Positions 7,737 to 15,959 of a stretch of 29,334 bases of DNA are shown piece after piece (positions within the stretch are counted from its first letter, which is position 1; the number at the start of each line of letters is the position of its first letter). The position numbers and the translations under genes are program-made. A model generated the notes under the pieces. The model searched no databases. It was given only the letters and a program-made list of their open reading frames with translations, and was not told where the DNA came from. Origin of the DNA: JAZDCZ01 sp046757925. Its GTDB lineage: Bacteria; Gemmatimonadota; Gemmatimonadetes; Gemmatimonadales; GWC2-71-9. Location of the stretch: positions 1 to 29,334 of the forward strand of contig JBHHZE010000044.1 of NCBI GenBank assembly GCA_046757925.1, read 5' to 3'.

Positions 7737-9075
7737 GCGCTATCGGGATGACCGTGAGTTCGGAACTGCACTTGCCCCTCGCGGAAACGAACGCCTTGCG
7801 AAATCCCAGGCGCCCCGCTTCGGCCAAGCGACGATCGACTGCAGCGACGGGTCGTATCTCGCCGCCCAACCCAACTTCTCCCAGGAACAGCGTGTCCGGC
7901 GACACCGGACGATCGCTTACCGAAGAGCTGAGTGCGGCGACGACCGCGAGATCGGATGCCGGTTCAATGAGTCTCACCCCTCCCGTCACGTTTACAAAGA
8001 CGTCGAGATCATGAAACCCAAGTCCCGCTCGTCTCTCCAGCACGGCTAACAAAACGGACAGTCGACGGTGATCGAGACCAGTGGCGACGCGCTGAGGCGT
8101 GCCATACCCCGAACGAGATGCAAGGGCCTGGATCTCGATCAGCACCGGTCGAGTCCCCTCCATCAGGGCCGTAACAGCCGAGCCCGCCGTGCTCGAATCA
8201 CGCCCTGCCAGGAATGCCGCCGACGGATTGCCGACCGCTACTAGTCCGCTAGCAGTCATCTCGAAGATTCCCACTTCATCGACCGAGCCAAACCGATTCT
8301 TTACCGCGCGGAGCACCCGGAAGTCACTACTGCTCTCGCCCTCGAAGTAGAGTACCGTATCCACTACGTGTTCCAGCATCTTGGGACCGGCTATTATCCC
8401 ACCTCTTGTCACGTGTCCGATCAAGACCACCGCTGCACCGGTCTCCTTGGCAAACCGCATGAGTTTGGCGGCGCACTCCCTCACCTGACCCACGTTCCCC
8501 GGTGCCCCCTCTAAATCGTCGGTATAAGTGGTCTGAATGGAATCGACGATCACGACCTGGATGTGATGCGCAGTGGCTCTCGCGATCATCCCTTCCAGCC
8601 ACGTCTCCGGAAGCATTCGCACTTGGCCTGCGTCCTCGCCCAGGCGATCCGCCCTGAGCCTGACTTGCTCCGCCGATTCCTCACCCGAGACGTATAGAGC
8701 CTTTACTCCGCGTTCCTCCAGTCGCACGGCACACTGCAGCAAGAGAGTAGACTTGCCTATGCCGGGCTCCCCACCGACGATCGTGAGCGAACCGGGAACT
8801 ATGCCGCCGCCGAGCACGAAATCGAATTCGGCCAAACCGGTTCGTAACCGGGAAATCGAGCTTGTTGCGAGATCCGAGAGCCTGACGACTTCTCTGGCAG
8901 CATCCCCGGCAGCCGTTCTCGAGTGCGCTCCTCCACGTTTCCCACGTCCGCCCAGCGTTGCCGCCTCCTCCACCAGACAGTTCCAGGCATCGCACGACGA
9001 GCACCGACCGGCCCACTTGGCATGTTCCGCACCGCACTCGGTACAGCGGTACACGGACCGGCTCCTACGGGACAT
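7702..9075 (-). CDS. radA: DNA repair protein RadA (Sms)
   Basis: RadA is a RecA-like ATPase that drives branch migration of recombination intermediates. The 457-residue protein has the full layout. A zinc finger comes first with Cys11, Cys14, Cys25 and Cys28. Next is the ATPase with Walker A GGEPGIGKST (about 101-110) and IVDSIQT. The RadA-specific KNRFG is at about 259-263. A Lon-protease-like C-terminal domain holds FVNVTGGVRL and GLGGEIRPV. The ATG at 9073-9075 overlaps dnaB by 11 bases. Its place next to dnaB suggests co-expression of replication and repair functions. Confidence 0.97.
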   Translation of the reverse strand: MSRRSRSVYRCTECGAEHAKWAGRCSSCDAWNCLVEEAATLGGRGKRGGAHSRTAAGDAAREVVRLSDLATSSISRLRTGLAEFDFVLGGGIVPGSLTIVGGEPGIGKSTLLLQCAVRLEERGVKALYVSGEESAEQVRLRADRLGEDAGQVRMLPETWLEGMIARATAHHIQVVIVDSIQTTYTDDLEGAPGNVGQVRECAAKLMRFAKETGAAVVLIGHVTRGGIIAGPKMLEHVVDTVLYFEGESSSDFRVLRAVKNRFGSVDEVGIFEMTASGLVAVGNPSAAFLAGRDSSTAGSAVTALMEGTRPVLIEIQALASRSGYGTPQRVATGLDHRRLSVLLAVLERRAGLGFHDLDVFVNVTGGVRLIEPASDLAVVAALSSSVSDRPVSPDTLFLGEVGLGGEIRPVAAVDRRLAEAGRLGFRKAFVSARGKCSSELTVIPIAHVSELASKLAA

Positions 9076-10474
9076 CGAACTCGTCGTGTTCCCTGGCGCT
9101 ATAGTTGTCGAACCGGGTGTACTGCTTGTGAAACGTCAGCTTCATTGTACCCGTTGGTCCGTTTCTGTGCTTGGCCAGGATCAGTTCGGCGACGTTCTCC
9201 TCAACATCATCCCGCTTTTCGAGCAAGTTCTGGTACATCTCGGCCCGATAGATGAACAGCACGACATCGGCGTCCTGTTCGATCGCGCCCGAGTCGCGGA
9301 GGTCCGACAGCAGCGGCCTGCGGTCGCCACCGCGCTGTTCGGGAGCGCGTGACAGTTGCGACAGGGCAACGATGGGGGTCTGCAGCTCCCGCGCCAGGGC
9401 CTTGAGAGACCTGGAGATGAAGCTGATCTCCTCTTGGCGGCTCTCGTGACGCCCGGCACCGCGAATGAGTTGCATGTAGTCTATGACGATGAGCCCGATG
9501 TCGTGCTCTGCCTTCATGCGTCGCGCCTTGGAGCGGATCTCCAACAACGTGAGCGCAGGTGTATCGTCGATCCAGAGCGGAGCGGTTCCCAGCAGGCCGG
9601 CCGCCCGGGACATTTTGGGATAGTCGTCGTCACGCAGCTTGCCACTGCGCAGCCTGTGGAGGTCCACGAAGCTCTCCGCGGCAAGGAGCCTCTCGACGAG
9701 CTGGTCGCGCGACATCTCGAGCGAGAAGATCGCCACGGGGGTCTTCCCCTCGAGTGCCGCGTTTGCAGCGGTGTTGAGACAGAATGCGGTCTTACCCATT
9801 GATGGTCGTGCAGCAACGATTATGAGATCACTCTTCTGAAAGCCGTTGGTCTTCTCATCCAAATCTGTGAAGCCGCTCAGAATTCCGCGTACCGATTCGT
9901 CGCCGCGATGGCGCAATTCAATGCGTTCCATCGCCTGCCACATGAGTTCCTTGATGCGGACAACCTCTTGGGTCCCGCGCTGGAACGACAGTTCGAATAC
10001 CTGCCGCTCCGCGTCGTCCAACAGCGCCCCAACTTCCTCATGCCCCTCGTATGCGTTGCGGACTATCCCCGTCCCGACATCGATCAGACGCCTCAGTAGA
10101 GATTTTTCCTTGACGATTCGGCAGTGATACTCGATGTTGGCGGCGGTGGGAACGACGTCGAGCAGTTCGGCCACGTAATCGGTGCCGCCCGCGGCCTCCA
10201 GGTCTCCTCGACGTTCGAGTTCGTCCCTGAGCACCACGGGATCCACGGCATCCCCGCGCTCGATGAGCTTGGCAAACGCGCGAAAGATGCGCCGGTGCTG
10301 CTCCTTGTAGAACGCCATGTCGTCGAGCAGCTCGACAGCCTTGAGACCCGCATCGGCGTCCAGCAATATGGCGCCGAGCACGGCCTGCTCCGCCTCCAGA
10401 CTCCACGGGGTCTTACGAGCACCCAGCTCCTCGGCGCTACTGGTCAATGAGTTGGCGTGCGATACGGACGTCAT
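9065..10474 (-). CDS. dnaB: Replicative DNA helicase DnaB
   Basis: DnaB is the hexameric helicase that unwinds DNA ahead of the replication fork. The protein has 469 residues. The N-terminal primase-interaction domain begins at PWSLEAEQAVLGAIL (about 23-37). Walker A AARPSMGKTAF has Lys228. The Walker B region IGLIVIDYMQLI and the H4-type ALSQLSRAPEQR with SDLRDSGAIEQDAD are intact. No intein interrupts the ATPase motifs. The ATG at 10472-10474 lies within the end of the upstream glycosylase gene, a 38-base overlap. The first 20 residues are variable, so a nearby alternative start cannot be excluded. Confidence 0.97.
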   Translation of the reverse strand: MTSVSHANSLTSSAEELGARKTPWSLEAEQAVLGAILLDADAGLKAVELLDDMAFYKEQHRRIFRAFAKLIERGDAVDPVVLRDELERRGDLEAAGGTDYVAELLDVVPTAANIEYHCRIVKEKSLLRRLIDVGTGIVRNAYEGHEEVGALLDDAERQVFELSFQRGTQEVVRIKELMWQAMERIELRHRGDESVRGILSGFTDLDEKTNGFQKSDLIIVAARPSMGKTAFCLNTAANAALEGKTPVAIFSLEMSRDQLVERLLAAESFVDLHRLRSGKLRDDDYPKMSRAAGLLGTAPLWIDDTPALTLLEIRSKARRMKAEHDIGLIVIDYMQLIRGAGRHESRQEEISFISRSLKALARELQTPIVALSQLSRAPEQRGGDRRPLLSDLRDSGAIEQDADVVLFIYRAEMYQNLLEKRDDVEENVAELILAKHRNGPTGTMKLTFHKQYTRFDNYSAREHDEFDVP

Positions 10475-11201
10475 CCCAGGTCGGCTGTTTCCAGTTCGGG
10501 TTTCTGAGTAGTGCGGCCGGGTGGTACGTCACCACGAGCTTCGTTCCACGGAATGAGTGCACCCTGTTACGCAACGACCCCAGAGACCGCTTCACTCCCA
10601 ATAGGGTTTCTGCGGCGGTGCCACCCATAGCTAGTATCACCTTTGGCCCGACGATTTCAAGTTGACGATATAGATAGGGCACACATGCATCTATTTCGTC
10701 CTGCTGCGGCTTCCTGTTGTCGGGCGGGCGGCACTTAACGACGTTGCAGATGAATACCTCATTGCGCCCGAGTCCGATCGCATGGAGTATTCCCGTGAGC
10801 AGTTCCCCCGCCCGGCCAACGAATGGGCGTCCAGTCTCGTCTTCCTTGGCGCCCGGTCCCTCTCCCACGATCACCAATCGTGCACCCGCCGGACCCTCTC
10901 CCGGCACCGCGTTGGCTCGGTTGCGGCAGAGCCGGCAGTTGGCACATTCGTTCACCAACGCAGCGATGCCCTCCATGTCCTGCGCCTTAAGGCCGTCAGC
11001 TTGAAATAAATCCGTCGCCGGAGGCGGGACTACTATCCCCTCCGGTGGAATCGCGGGTGCTCCCTGTCGCCATTTTTCGACTGGGCTTGCCTTCTGTCCT
11101 CCCGATTCGTCACGCGGGCCCAACCCCGGAAGCACCAGCGGGCCCTCGTCCAATTCCTTCCGCTGTCGCAAGTAGCGGGACAGCTGGGAGAGATCACTCA
11201 C
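10437..11201 (-). CDS. Family 4 uracil-DNA glycosylase (iron-sulfur type)
   Basis: This family removes uracil from DNA, mainly from cytosine deamination, and carries a [4Fe-4S] cluster. The four likely cluster cysteines are Cys86 and Cys89 in ECANCRL, Cys157 in VVKCRPP and Cys173 in DACVPYL, with spacing as in thermophilic family 4 enzymes. The active-site motif VGEGPGAKEDETGRPFVG (about 112-129) is intact, and ILAMGGTAAETLLG and VVTYHPAALLRNP mark the C-terminal half. An N-terminal extension of about 75 residues is Pro-rich and unrecognised. The GTG start (11199-11201) overlaps the coaBC stop as GTGA. Confidence 0.93.
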   Translation of the reverse strand: MSDLSQLSRYLRQRKELDEGPLVLPGLGPRDESGGQKASPVEKWRQGAPAIPPEGIVVPPPATDLFQADGLKAQDMEGIAALVNECANCRLCRNRANAVPGEGPAGARLVIVGEGPGAKEDETGRPFVGRAGELLTGILHAIGLGRNEVFICNVVKCRPPDNRKPQQDEIDACVPYLYRQLEIVGPKVILAMGGTAAETLLGVKRSLGSLRNRVHSFRGTKLVVTYHPAALLRNPNWKQPTWDDVRIARQLIDQ

Positions 11202-12388
11202 AGGAGATTCTGGACACGGTCGAGGATGTGGTCCGCCACTTCCTGCTTGCTCAGTACTGGAAGTTCAACGCTGTCGCTCTGCGAAATCAACGTCACCCGA
11301 TTGGTCTCGCTCTCGAACCCCGATCCCGACTCGAGGGCCGAGTTGAGAACTATGAGGTCGAGATCCTTGGACACGAGTTTTCCACGGGCCCTGTCGACGT
11401 CCCCATTGGTCTCCAACGCAAAACCGACCGTTACACAGCTCTCCGATCTCATGCCGGCCGTGCTCTTGAGCACGTCCGGCGTAGGCTGGAGCGAGAGCGA
11501 GCGTGGGCCATCTTCACGTGGCAGCTTTGTCTCAGCTGGACTGCAGGGAGCGTAATCGGCGGGTGCGGCGGCCATGATAAGAACGTCCGCCTCCGGCAGC
11601 CTCTCTGCAACTTCGTCACGGAGCTCGGCCGTAGTAACCACGTTAACTACATTCACACCGTAGGGCATCGGCAATTGGATGGGGCCCGCGATCAGCGTCA
11701 CCTCCGCCCCTCGTGTGTGAGCCGCCCGAGCCAGCGCAATCCCCATACGTCCACTCGAAGGATTGGTTATCATGCGTACGGGGTCGATGAACTCCCGCGT
11801 TGGGCCGGCCGTAACCAGAATGCGCTTACCGCAAAGTTTGCTGCCCGGGCTCCACAACAGCCGCTGGGCTGCCGTAACGATCTCCTCCGGTTCGACCATT
11901 CTACCGGGCCGCTCGCTCGGGCCCTCGGCCAGCGAACCCACGGCGGGACCAACAAACGTCCAACCTCGCTGGCTCAGCGCTGCGATGTTTGCGGTGGTCG
12001 CATGCTCGGCAAACATGTTGTCGTTCATTGCGGGGGCTGCCAAGACCGGGATCTCGCGCGCCAGCAAGAGGGCGGTCAAAAGATCATCGGCAATCCCTTG
12101 CGCCGCTCGCGCCAACAGATTGGCGGTGGCGGGACAAACAACGATTAGATTGGCTTCCCTACCGAGGTCGATGTGGGCGAGTGCACGACCCCGTTCCCAT
12201 AGCGAGGTCGCAACAGTATGTCCGGACAGCGCCTCGAAAGTGAGCGGCCGCACGAACTCGGCCGCCGCCGCTGTCATGACCACGTCGACCTCGGCGCCGA
12301 CCTCCTTCAACTGCCGGACGACGCTGCACGCCTTATAACTCGCAATGCCGCCCGACACGCCTACGAGGACGCGCCGGACCGCCGTCAC
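11198..12388 (-). CDS. coaBC: Bifunctional phosphopantothenoylcysteine decarboxylase / synthetase
   Basis: The fused enzyme makes 4'-phosphopantetheine for coenzyme A: the CoaB part adds cysteine to phosphopantothenate and the CoaC part decarboxylates it with FMN. The 396-residue protein begins with the flavin fold GVSGGIASYKA (about 10-20), the active-site His72 in AHIDLG and AAPAMNDNM with Asn122. The usual LACG motif of the CoaC substrate flap reads LAEG, with Glu155 in place of Cys. CoaB begins at about 188 with ILVTAGPTREFIDPVR and ITNPSSGRMG. The GTG start overlaps rpoZ as GTGA, and gmk-rpoZ-coaBC is a common bacterial order. Confidence 0.95.
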   Translation of the reverse strand: MTAVRRVLVGVSGGIASYKACSVVRQLKEVGAEVDVVMTAAAAEFVRPLTFEALSGHTVATSLWERGRALAHIDLGREANLIVVCPATANLLARAAQGIADDLLTALLLAREIPVLAAPAMNDNMFAEHATTANIAALSQRGWTFVGPAVGSLAEGPSERPGRMVEPEEIVTAAQRLLWSPGSKLCGKRILVTAGPTREFIDPVRMITNPSSGRMGIALARAAHTRGAEVTLIAGPIQLPMPYGVNVVNVVTTAELRDEVAERLPEADVLIMAAAPADYAPCSPAETKLPREDGPRSLSLQPTPDVLKSTAGMRSESCVTVGFALETNGDVDRARGKLVSKDLDLIVLNSALESGSGFESETNRVTLISQSDSVELPVLSKQEVADHILDRVQNLL

Positions 12389-12597
12389 GTCTCCTGGCGT
12401 CTCCTACGAACGAGCCGGTACGTCAATGCACCCGAGACCAGTTCTTCCAGTGCACGTGTGGTCAACTTCTTCTCCAATCCCACCGCGGGATCGCGAGGAA
12501 AGTCATTTACGTAGCGAGCGAACTTCCCCGAGACCAGTACTCCCAAGTACTTGTTGCCCGCACGTCCTGCCACTTCACCAGGTGTGATGATTTGCAT
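12385..12597 (-). CDS. rpoZ: RNA polymerase omega subunit
   Basis: Omega is the small subunit that helps fold and assemble beta-prime. I start at ATG 12595-12597, preceded by GGGAGTAGGA, which gives 70 residues. An upstream start would add nine residues inside the end of gmk. The sequence has the compact family pattern: an N-terminal ITPGEVAGRAGNKYLGVLVS, a basic middle (LEKKLTTRALEELVSG) and a charged Arg-rich tail. The assignment depends partly on position between gmk and coaBC, the usual place of rpoZ. The gap to gmk is 11 bases and the stop overlaps coaBC by 4. Confidence 0.82.
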   Translation of the reverse strand: MQIITPGEVAGRAGNKYLGVLVSGKFARYVNDFPRDPAVGLEKKLTTRALEELVSGALTYRLVRRRRQET

Positions 12598-12608
12598 TCC
12601 TACTCCCG

Positions 12609-13244
12609 TTAGTGCTCCAGGCAACTAACTATTTCTGTCAGTTCCCGCCGCAGATTAGCCACGTCTTCCTGCAAAGAAGAAACCCTGTGAGACCGACATG
12701 ATTCGGAGTCGACAATTGCCGCGACCTCCGATACAGCTTGCATGCGGTCGTCGTTGACAACTATGTAGTCGTACGCAGATGCCTCTTCCAATTCTTCGAT
12801 GGCCGTAAGCATCCGCTCCTTCAGATTCTGCATCGCCCCGCGACCCTCGAGCCTCCTTACCAGCTCGCCTGCCGAAGGCGGCAGTATAAAGATACTCACA
12901 ACATCGTCCCAGCGCTCACGCACCAGCCGGGCGCCCTGCACTTCAATGTCCAGCACCACGTGGCGACCGCTCGTCAAAACCGCTTCCACCTCGCGGGTCA
13001 GAGTACCATACAGACTGCCACCGTATTCCGCCCACTCGAGAAATTCGCCGGCGGCGCGGCGGCTGATGAACTCATCGCGATCGAAGAAATGGTAATCGAC
13101 TCCCTCTGTCTCACCCTCGCGAGCATTCCGGGTGGTGGCCGAAACGCTGTACCCCACATCCTCTCGCGCCGACACCAAAGCTCGGGCGATGGTGGTCTTC
13201 CCGCCACCCGACGGCGAAGACAAGACCAGCAGAAACGGCTTCAT
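12609..13244 (-). CDS. gmk: Guanylate kinase
   Basis: The enzyme phosphorylates GMP to GDP using ATP. I start at ATG 13242-13244 (ATGA overlap with the YicC-family gene), giving 211 residues. An upstream in-frame extension of 60 residues lies inside the preceding gene and is not conserved. The P-loop is SSPSGGGKTT (about 9-18). GMP-binding segments follow: SVSATTRNAREGETEGVDYHF (Ser, Arg and Tyr contacts, about 35-54), FLEWAEYGGSLYGT and LDIEVQGARLV. IFILPPS and the lid region after it are typical. The C-terminal 25 residues form a probable coiled coil (LQEDVANLRRELTEIVSCL). Confidence 0.95.
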   Translation of the reverse strand: MKPFLLVLSSPSGGGKTTIARALVSAREDVGYSVSATTRNAREGETEGVDYHFFDRDEFISRRAAGEFLEWAEYGGSLYGTLTREVEAVLTSGRHVVLDIEVQGARLVRERWDDVVSIFILPPSAGELVRRLEGRGAMQNLKERMLTAIEELEEASAYDYIVVNDDRMQAVSEVAAIVDSESCRSHRVSSLQEDVANLRRELTEIVSCLEH

Positions 13245-14116
13245 TCGAGATTCTCGACCTGCTCGCGGAATTTTTCGATGATTCCCTTCATGACAATCAC
13301 GGTATTCGCAATCGCAGCGTCGTTGGCCTTCGAACCTATCGTGTTGATTTCTCGCAGCATTTCCTGCCCCACGAACGCAAGTTCGCGCCCAACCGGACCT
13401 TCCCTCTGTAGGGCATGCCTGCAAACGTCAATGTGACTCCGCAACCGAACGATCTCTTCGGTTATGTCGAGCTTATCGGCAATAAACGCGATCTCCTGAT
13501 ACAGTCTGTCGTCATCGAGCGGTCGACCGTCGAGCAATTGCGTCACCGATTCGCGCAGCCGGTCACGCTCCGACTCGAGCCGCTCCGGTGCACGCTGCTC
13601 GACCAGCTCCAGATTCGTTTCCAGTTCCGCGATAAAGTCCGTGATCGCAGCCGCGAGGGCCGCACCCTCACGCTCCCGCATCGCGACAACCTTGGCCACA
13701 GCAGCGTCCGCGACGCCAAACACCTGTTCGGCGTCCACTGAATCTTCAATGCCCTGCGCGAGCACAAAAACATCGGGCTGTCGCGCCACAAACCCGATGT
13801 CGATTTCACCCGGCAAATCGAGGGCATCTTTCAGTTCGGTCAACACTCGTACCACTTCCCGAGCCCGCTCCAAGTTCACCCCGGCACCGAGCTTGCGCTC
13901 CGGTTCCTCGACCCAGCGGGCCGTAATCGTCACATGCCCGCGTTCGAGCCGTCCCCTCACATGGCTGCGGAGATCACTCTCCAGCGATTGCAGGGGACTA
14001 CACAACTTGAGGCTCGCAGAGAAATGCCGGTGATTCACCGTACGGATCTCGATCTGAAGACGCCCTGTGTTGACGGATCCCTCGGCAACTCCGTATCCGG
14101 TCATCGATCTGGGCAC
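13241..14116 (-). CDS. YicC/YloC family endoribonuclease
   Basis: Members of this family are RNases and are often encoded next to gmk. The protein has 291 residues. It starts with the family signature SMTGYG (residues 4-9) after a GTG start at 14114-14116. IEIRTVNHRHF follows at about 23-33. The C-terminal hallmark, a helix with FVGQEMLREINTIGSKAND, is at about 253-271. The middle is charged and probably helical. It overlaps gmk as ATGA. The 73 bases separating it from the receptor gene upstream show no convincing promoter. Confidence 0.92.
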   Translation of the reverse strand: MPRSMTGYGVAEGSVNTGRLQIEIRTVNHRHFSASLKLCSPLQSLESDLRSHVRGRLERGHVTITARWVEEPERKLGAGVNLERAREVVRVLTELKDALDLPGEIDIGFVARQPDVFVLAQGIEDSVDAEQVFGVADAAVAKVVAMREREGAALAAAITDFIAELETNLELVEQRAPERLESERDRLRESVTQLLDGRPLDDDRLYQEIAFIADKLDITEEIVRLRSHIDVCRHALQREGPVGRELAFVGQEMLREINTIGSKANDAAIANTVIVMKGIIEKFREQVENLE

Positions 14117-14189
14117 TGGCGATTCCCTATCTGGGCGGAAAGTGAGGAAACATAGCCGCCCACCCCCTCAATCTCTACCGTCGGGCTCG

Positions 14190-15959
14190 TCAATTCGAGA
14201 ACCTCCATTTTACACCAAACGTCTGGACGCTGCGGGGGAAGCGGAGCCCCGGGACGAACGGAAGGGTGGAGTTATAAACGTTCTGGAACCTCCAGAACCC
14301 GGCGAAACCCGCTATCTGGAACTGTAAGAACGTCTCGTAGAACGTGGCTCCTACGAACGTGATGGGCTGACCCGAATCGTCCAGCCCGGCCCGACCCGTA
14401 CTCCATGATTCCATCGCCACTTGCGCCTTCAAGTCGAACGCTCCGCTCCTAAAGGTCTTCCAGAATTTCGAACGCAATGTGATCTCCGCGCGGCCGTGCT
14501 TGGGGGGCTGCAGGTCCGCCGACCCCCCGGAAGCGGGCGTGGAATACCAGGCAGTGAACGCCAGTGCCTGCGAGGTCGCCCAGCGAATATTTGCCACTAC
14601 GTACGTGGCCGCCTGAGACGTATCGACCCCCGGAATAACTCGTAGGTCCGGGTAGGGCAGCGGTAAGAACCGGTCACGCCTCACCAGTCCCACGTGGCCG
14701 CGGAGCGCTCCCAACTCGAGGCCCGCCCGGATCGAGCGATCCAACGTACGCTGCGCCGAGTCCGACAGAATCGCCGGAGCCTGCACCGCGTCCCTTAGCT
14801 CCACGGTGCCCACCAGCGAGAAGGCGCCGCGGTAGAGACCCACCGAGCCCATCGCTCCCTTGGACGTGCGGTCTCCCTCATGTCGTTGCCACCGCCCGCT
14901 GCCGGAAACGACGAGCCCCTGAAAGGGGACCCAGCCCACGCTCCCCTGCACGCCGCTGGTGATGCGCGCGTCGCCCAACAGGCCGGTCAGTTCCAACGTC
15001 GAGGTGGGCCGGCGGTAGCGCAGAGTGAGGCGGGCCTGCCGCACGTGTTGATCGGCCACCAACGAATCCGACGTCCACGAACTCGAGGCCAAGAGAGCTT
15101 CGGCGCGTAGTCCCATGCCGTGGGGCTCACCGCCGCTCGCCAGCCTCACCAGGATATCCGTTCTGGTCCCAAAACGACGCGGCACATCTGGCCCGGTACC
15201 CACCGCATCCCGTTCCTGACGCTGCCGTCGCAACTGCCAACTCGCCTGAGTCTTGTTCGACGGGTGGAGATCCACTCGGGCCCATACGTCAAATGTCTGG
15301 TCGCCCCTACCGGGGCCGCTGGCACCATCGGTGCCCACGAAGTCCGCCGCCAGGTTGACGCCCAAACCGCTCGTCCAACGCTTTTGAAACAGTCCGGCGA
15401 ACTTGCCGGTGTTGAAATCGCCGGTGCCCACAGTCAGCTCCGTTCTCGGCTCGACTCGGTCGTGCTGCGCGGTAACCAGATAGATCGTCAACCGCGACGG
15501 CGATACCAGTACGTCGACTCGTTCGAGATACGTCAGCTGGACCTGACCGGGGTCGATGAATAGAGAATCCCCGCCCAGCGGATTCACGAGCATACCGTCC
15601 CAGTAGACCTCTATCGATGCTCCACCGCGGCCACCGTAGGCGATGTATTCCGGCTGCCCCAAGAATCCCGCTCTGGCGATGTAGACCCCGGGTATGGCAG
15701 CCAACAGATCGGATAGTGTGAGGCCCCGGACCCACATGATCGAATCGTGCGTGAAGGCGTAGCGGGTACCCGGTGGCAGAGGACCCACCGGTACGCTCGG
15801 TTCATCGACCGGTATCACAGGCGGTGGAACCACGACACTGTCGGTTGGCGGCTCTGCGCCGCCGACCGCCGTGGTATCCTGTGCTGCCAATCGATTGCTT
15901 GCTAAGAGGGAAACGGCGGTTGGCGCGGCCAGTAACAAGGCGCGCCAGCGTGGGCTCAC
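14190..15959 (-). CDS. TonB-dependent receptor-like outer membrane protein (plug plus small barrel)
   Basis: I start at GTG 15957-15959, which overlaps the pepA stop as GTGA and gives 589 residues beginning with a signal peptide that ends RLAAQ (about residue 27). A Pro-rich linker (about 40-60) follows. A plug-like domain then holds LTLSDLLAAIPGVYIARAG, EVYWDGMLVN and YLERVDVLVSPSRL (about 72-165). The rest alternates hydrophobic and polar residues as in beta strands and ends in VKWRFSN, a C-terminal outer membrane signature. It lacks the usual N-terminal CarboxypepD-type domain and is shorter than most receptors. No ligand can be inferred from sequence. The coupling to an aminopeptidase hints at peptides, but this is speculative. 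Confidence 0.8.
   Translation of the reverse strand: MSPRWRALLLAAPTAVSLLASNRLAAQDTTAVGGAEPPTDSVVVPPPVIPVDEPSVPVGPLPPGTRYAFTHDSIMWVRGLTLSDLLAAIPGVYIARAGFLGQPEYIAYGGRGGASIEVYWDGMLVNPLGGDSLFIDPGQVQLTYLERVDVLVSPSRLTIYLVTAQHDRVEPRTELTVGTGDFNTGKFAGLFQKRWTSGLGVNLAADFVGTDGASGPGRGDQTFDVWARVDLHPSNKTQASWQLRRQRQERDAVGTGPDVPRRFGTRTDILVRLASGGEPHGMGLRAEALLASSSWTSDSLVADQHVRQARLTLRYRRPTSTLELTGLLGDARITSGVQGSVGWVPFQGLVVSGSGRWQRHEGDRTSKGAMGSVGLYRGAFSLVGTVELRDAVQAPAILSDSAQRTLDRSIRAGLELGALRGHVGLVRRDRFLPLPYPDLRVIPGVDTSQAATYVVANIRWATSQALAFTAWYSTPASGGSADLQPPKHGRAEITLRSKFWKTFRSGAFDLKAQVAMESWSTGRAGLDDSGQPITFVGATFYETFLQFQIAGFAGFWRFQNVYNSTLPFVPGLRFPRSVQTFGVKWRFSN

Noticed and set aside
9065..10474. Possible intein in dnaB
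   Set aside because: The Walker A and B motifs are continuous and the protein is of normal length, so there is no intein.
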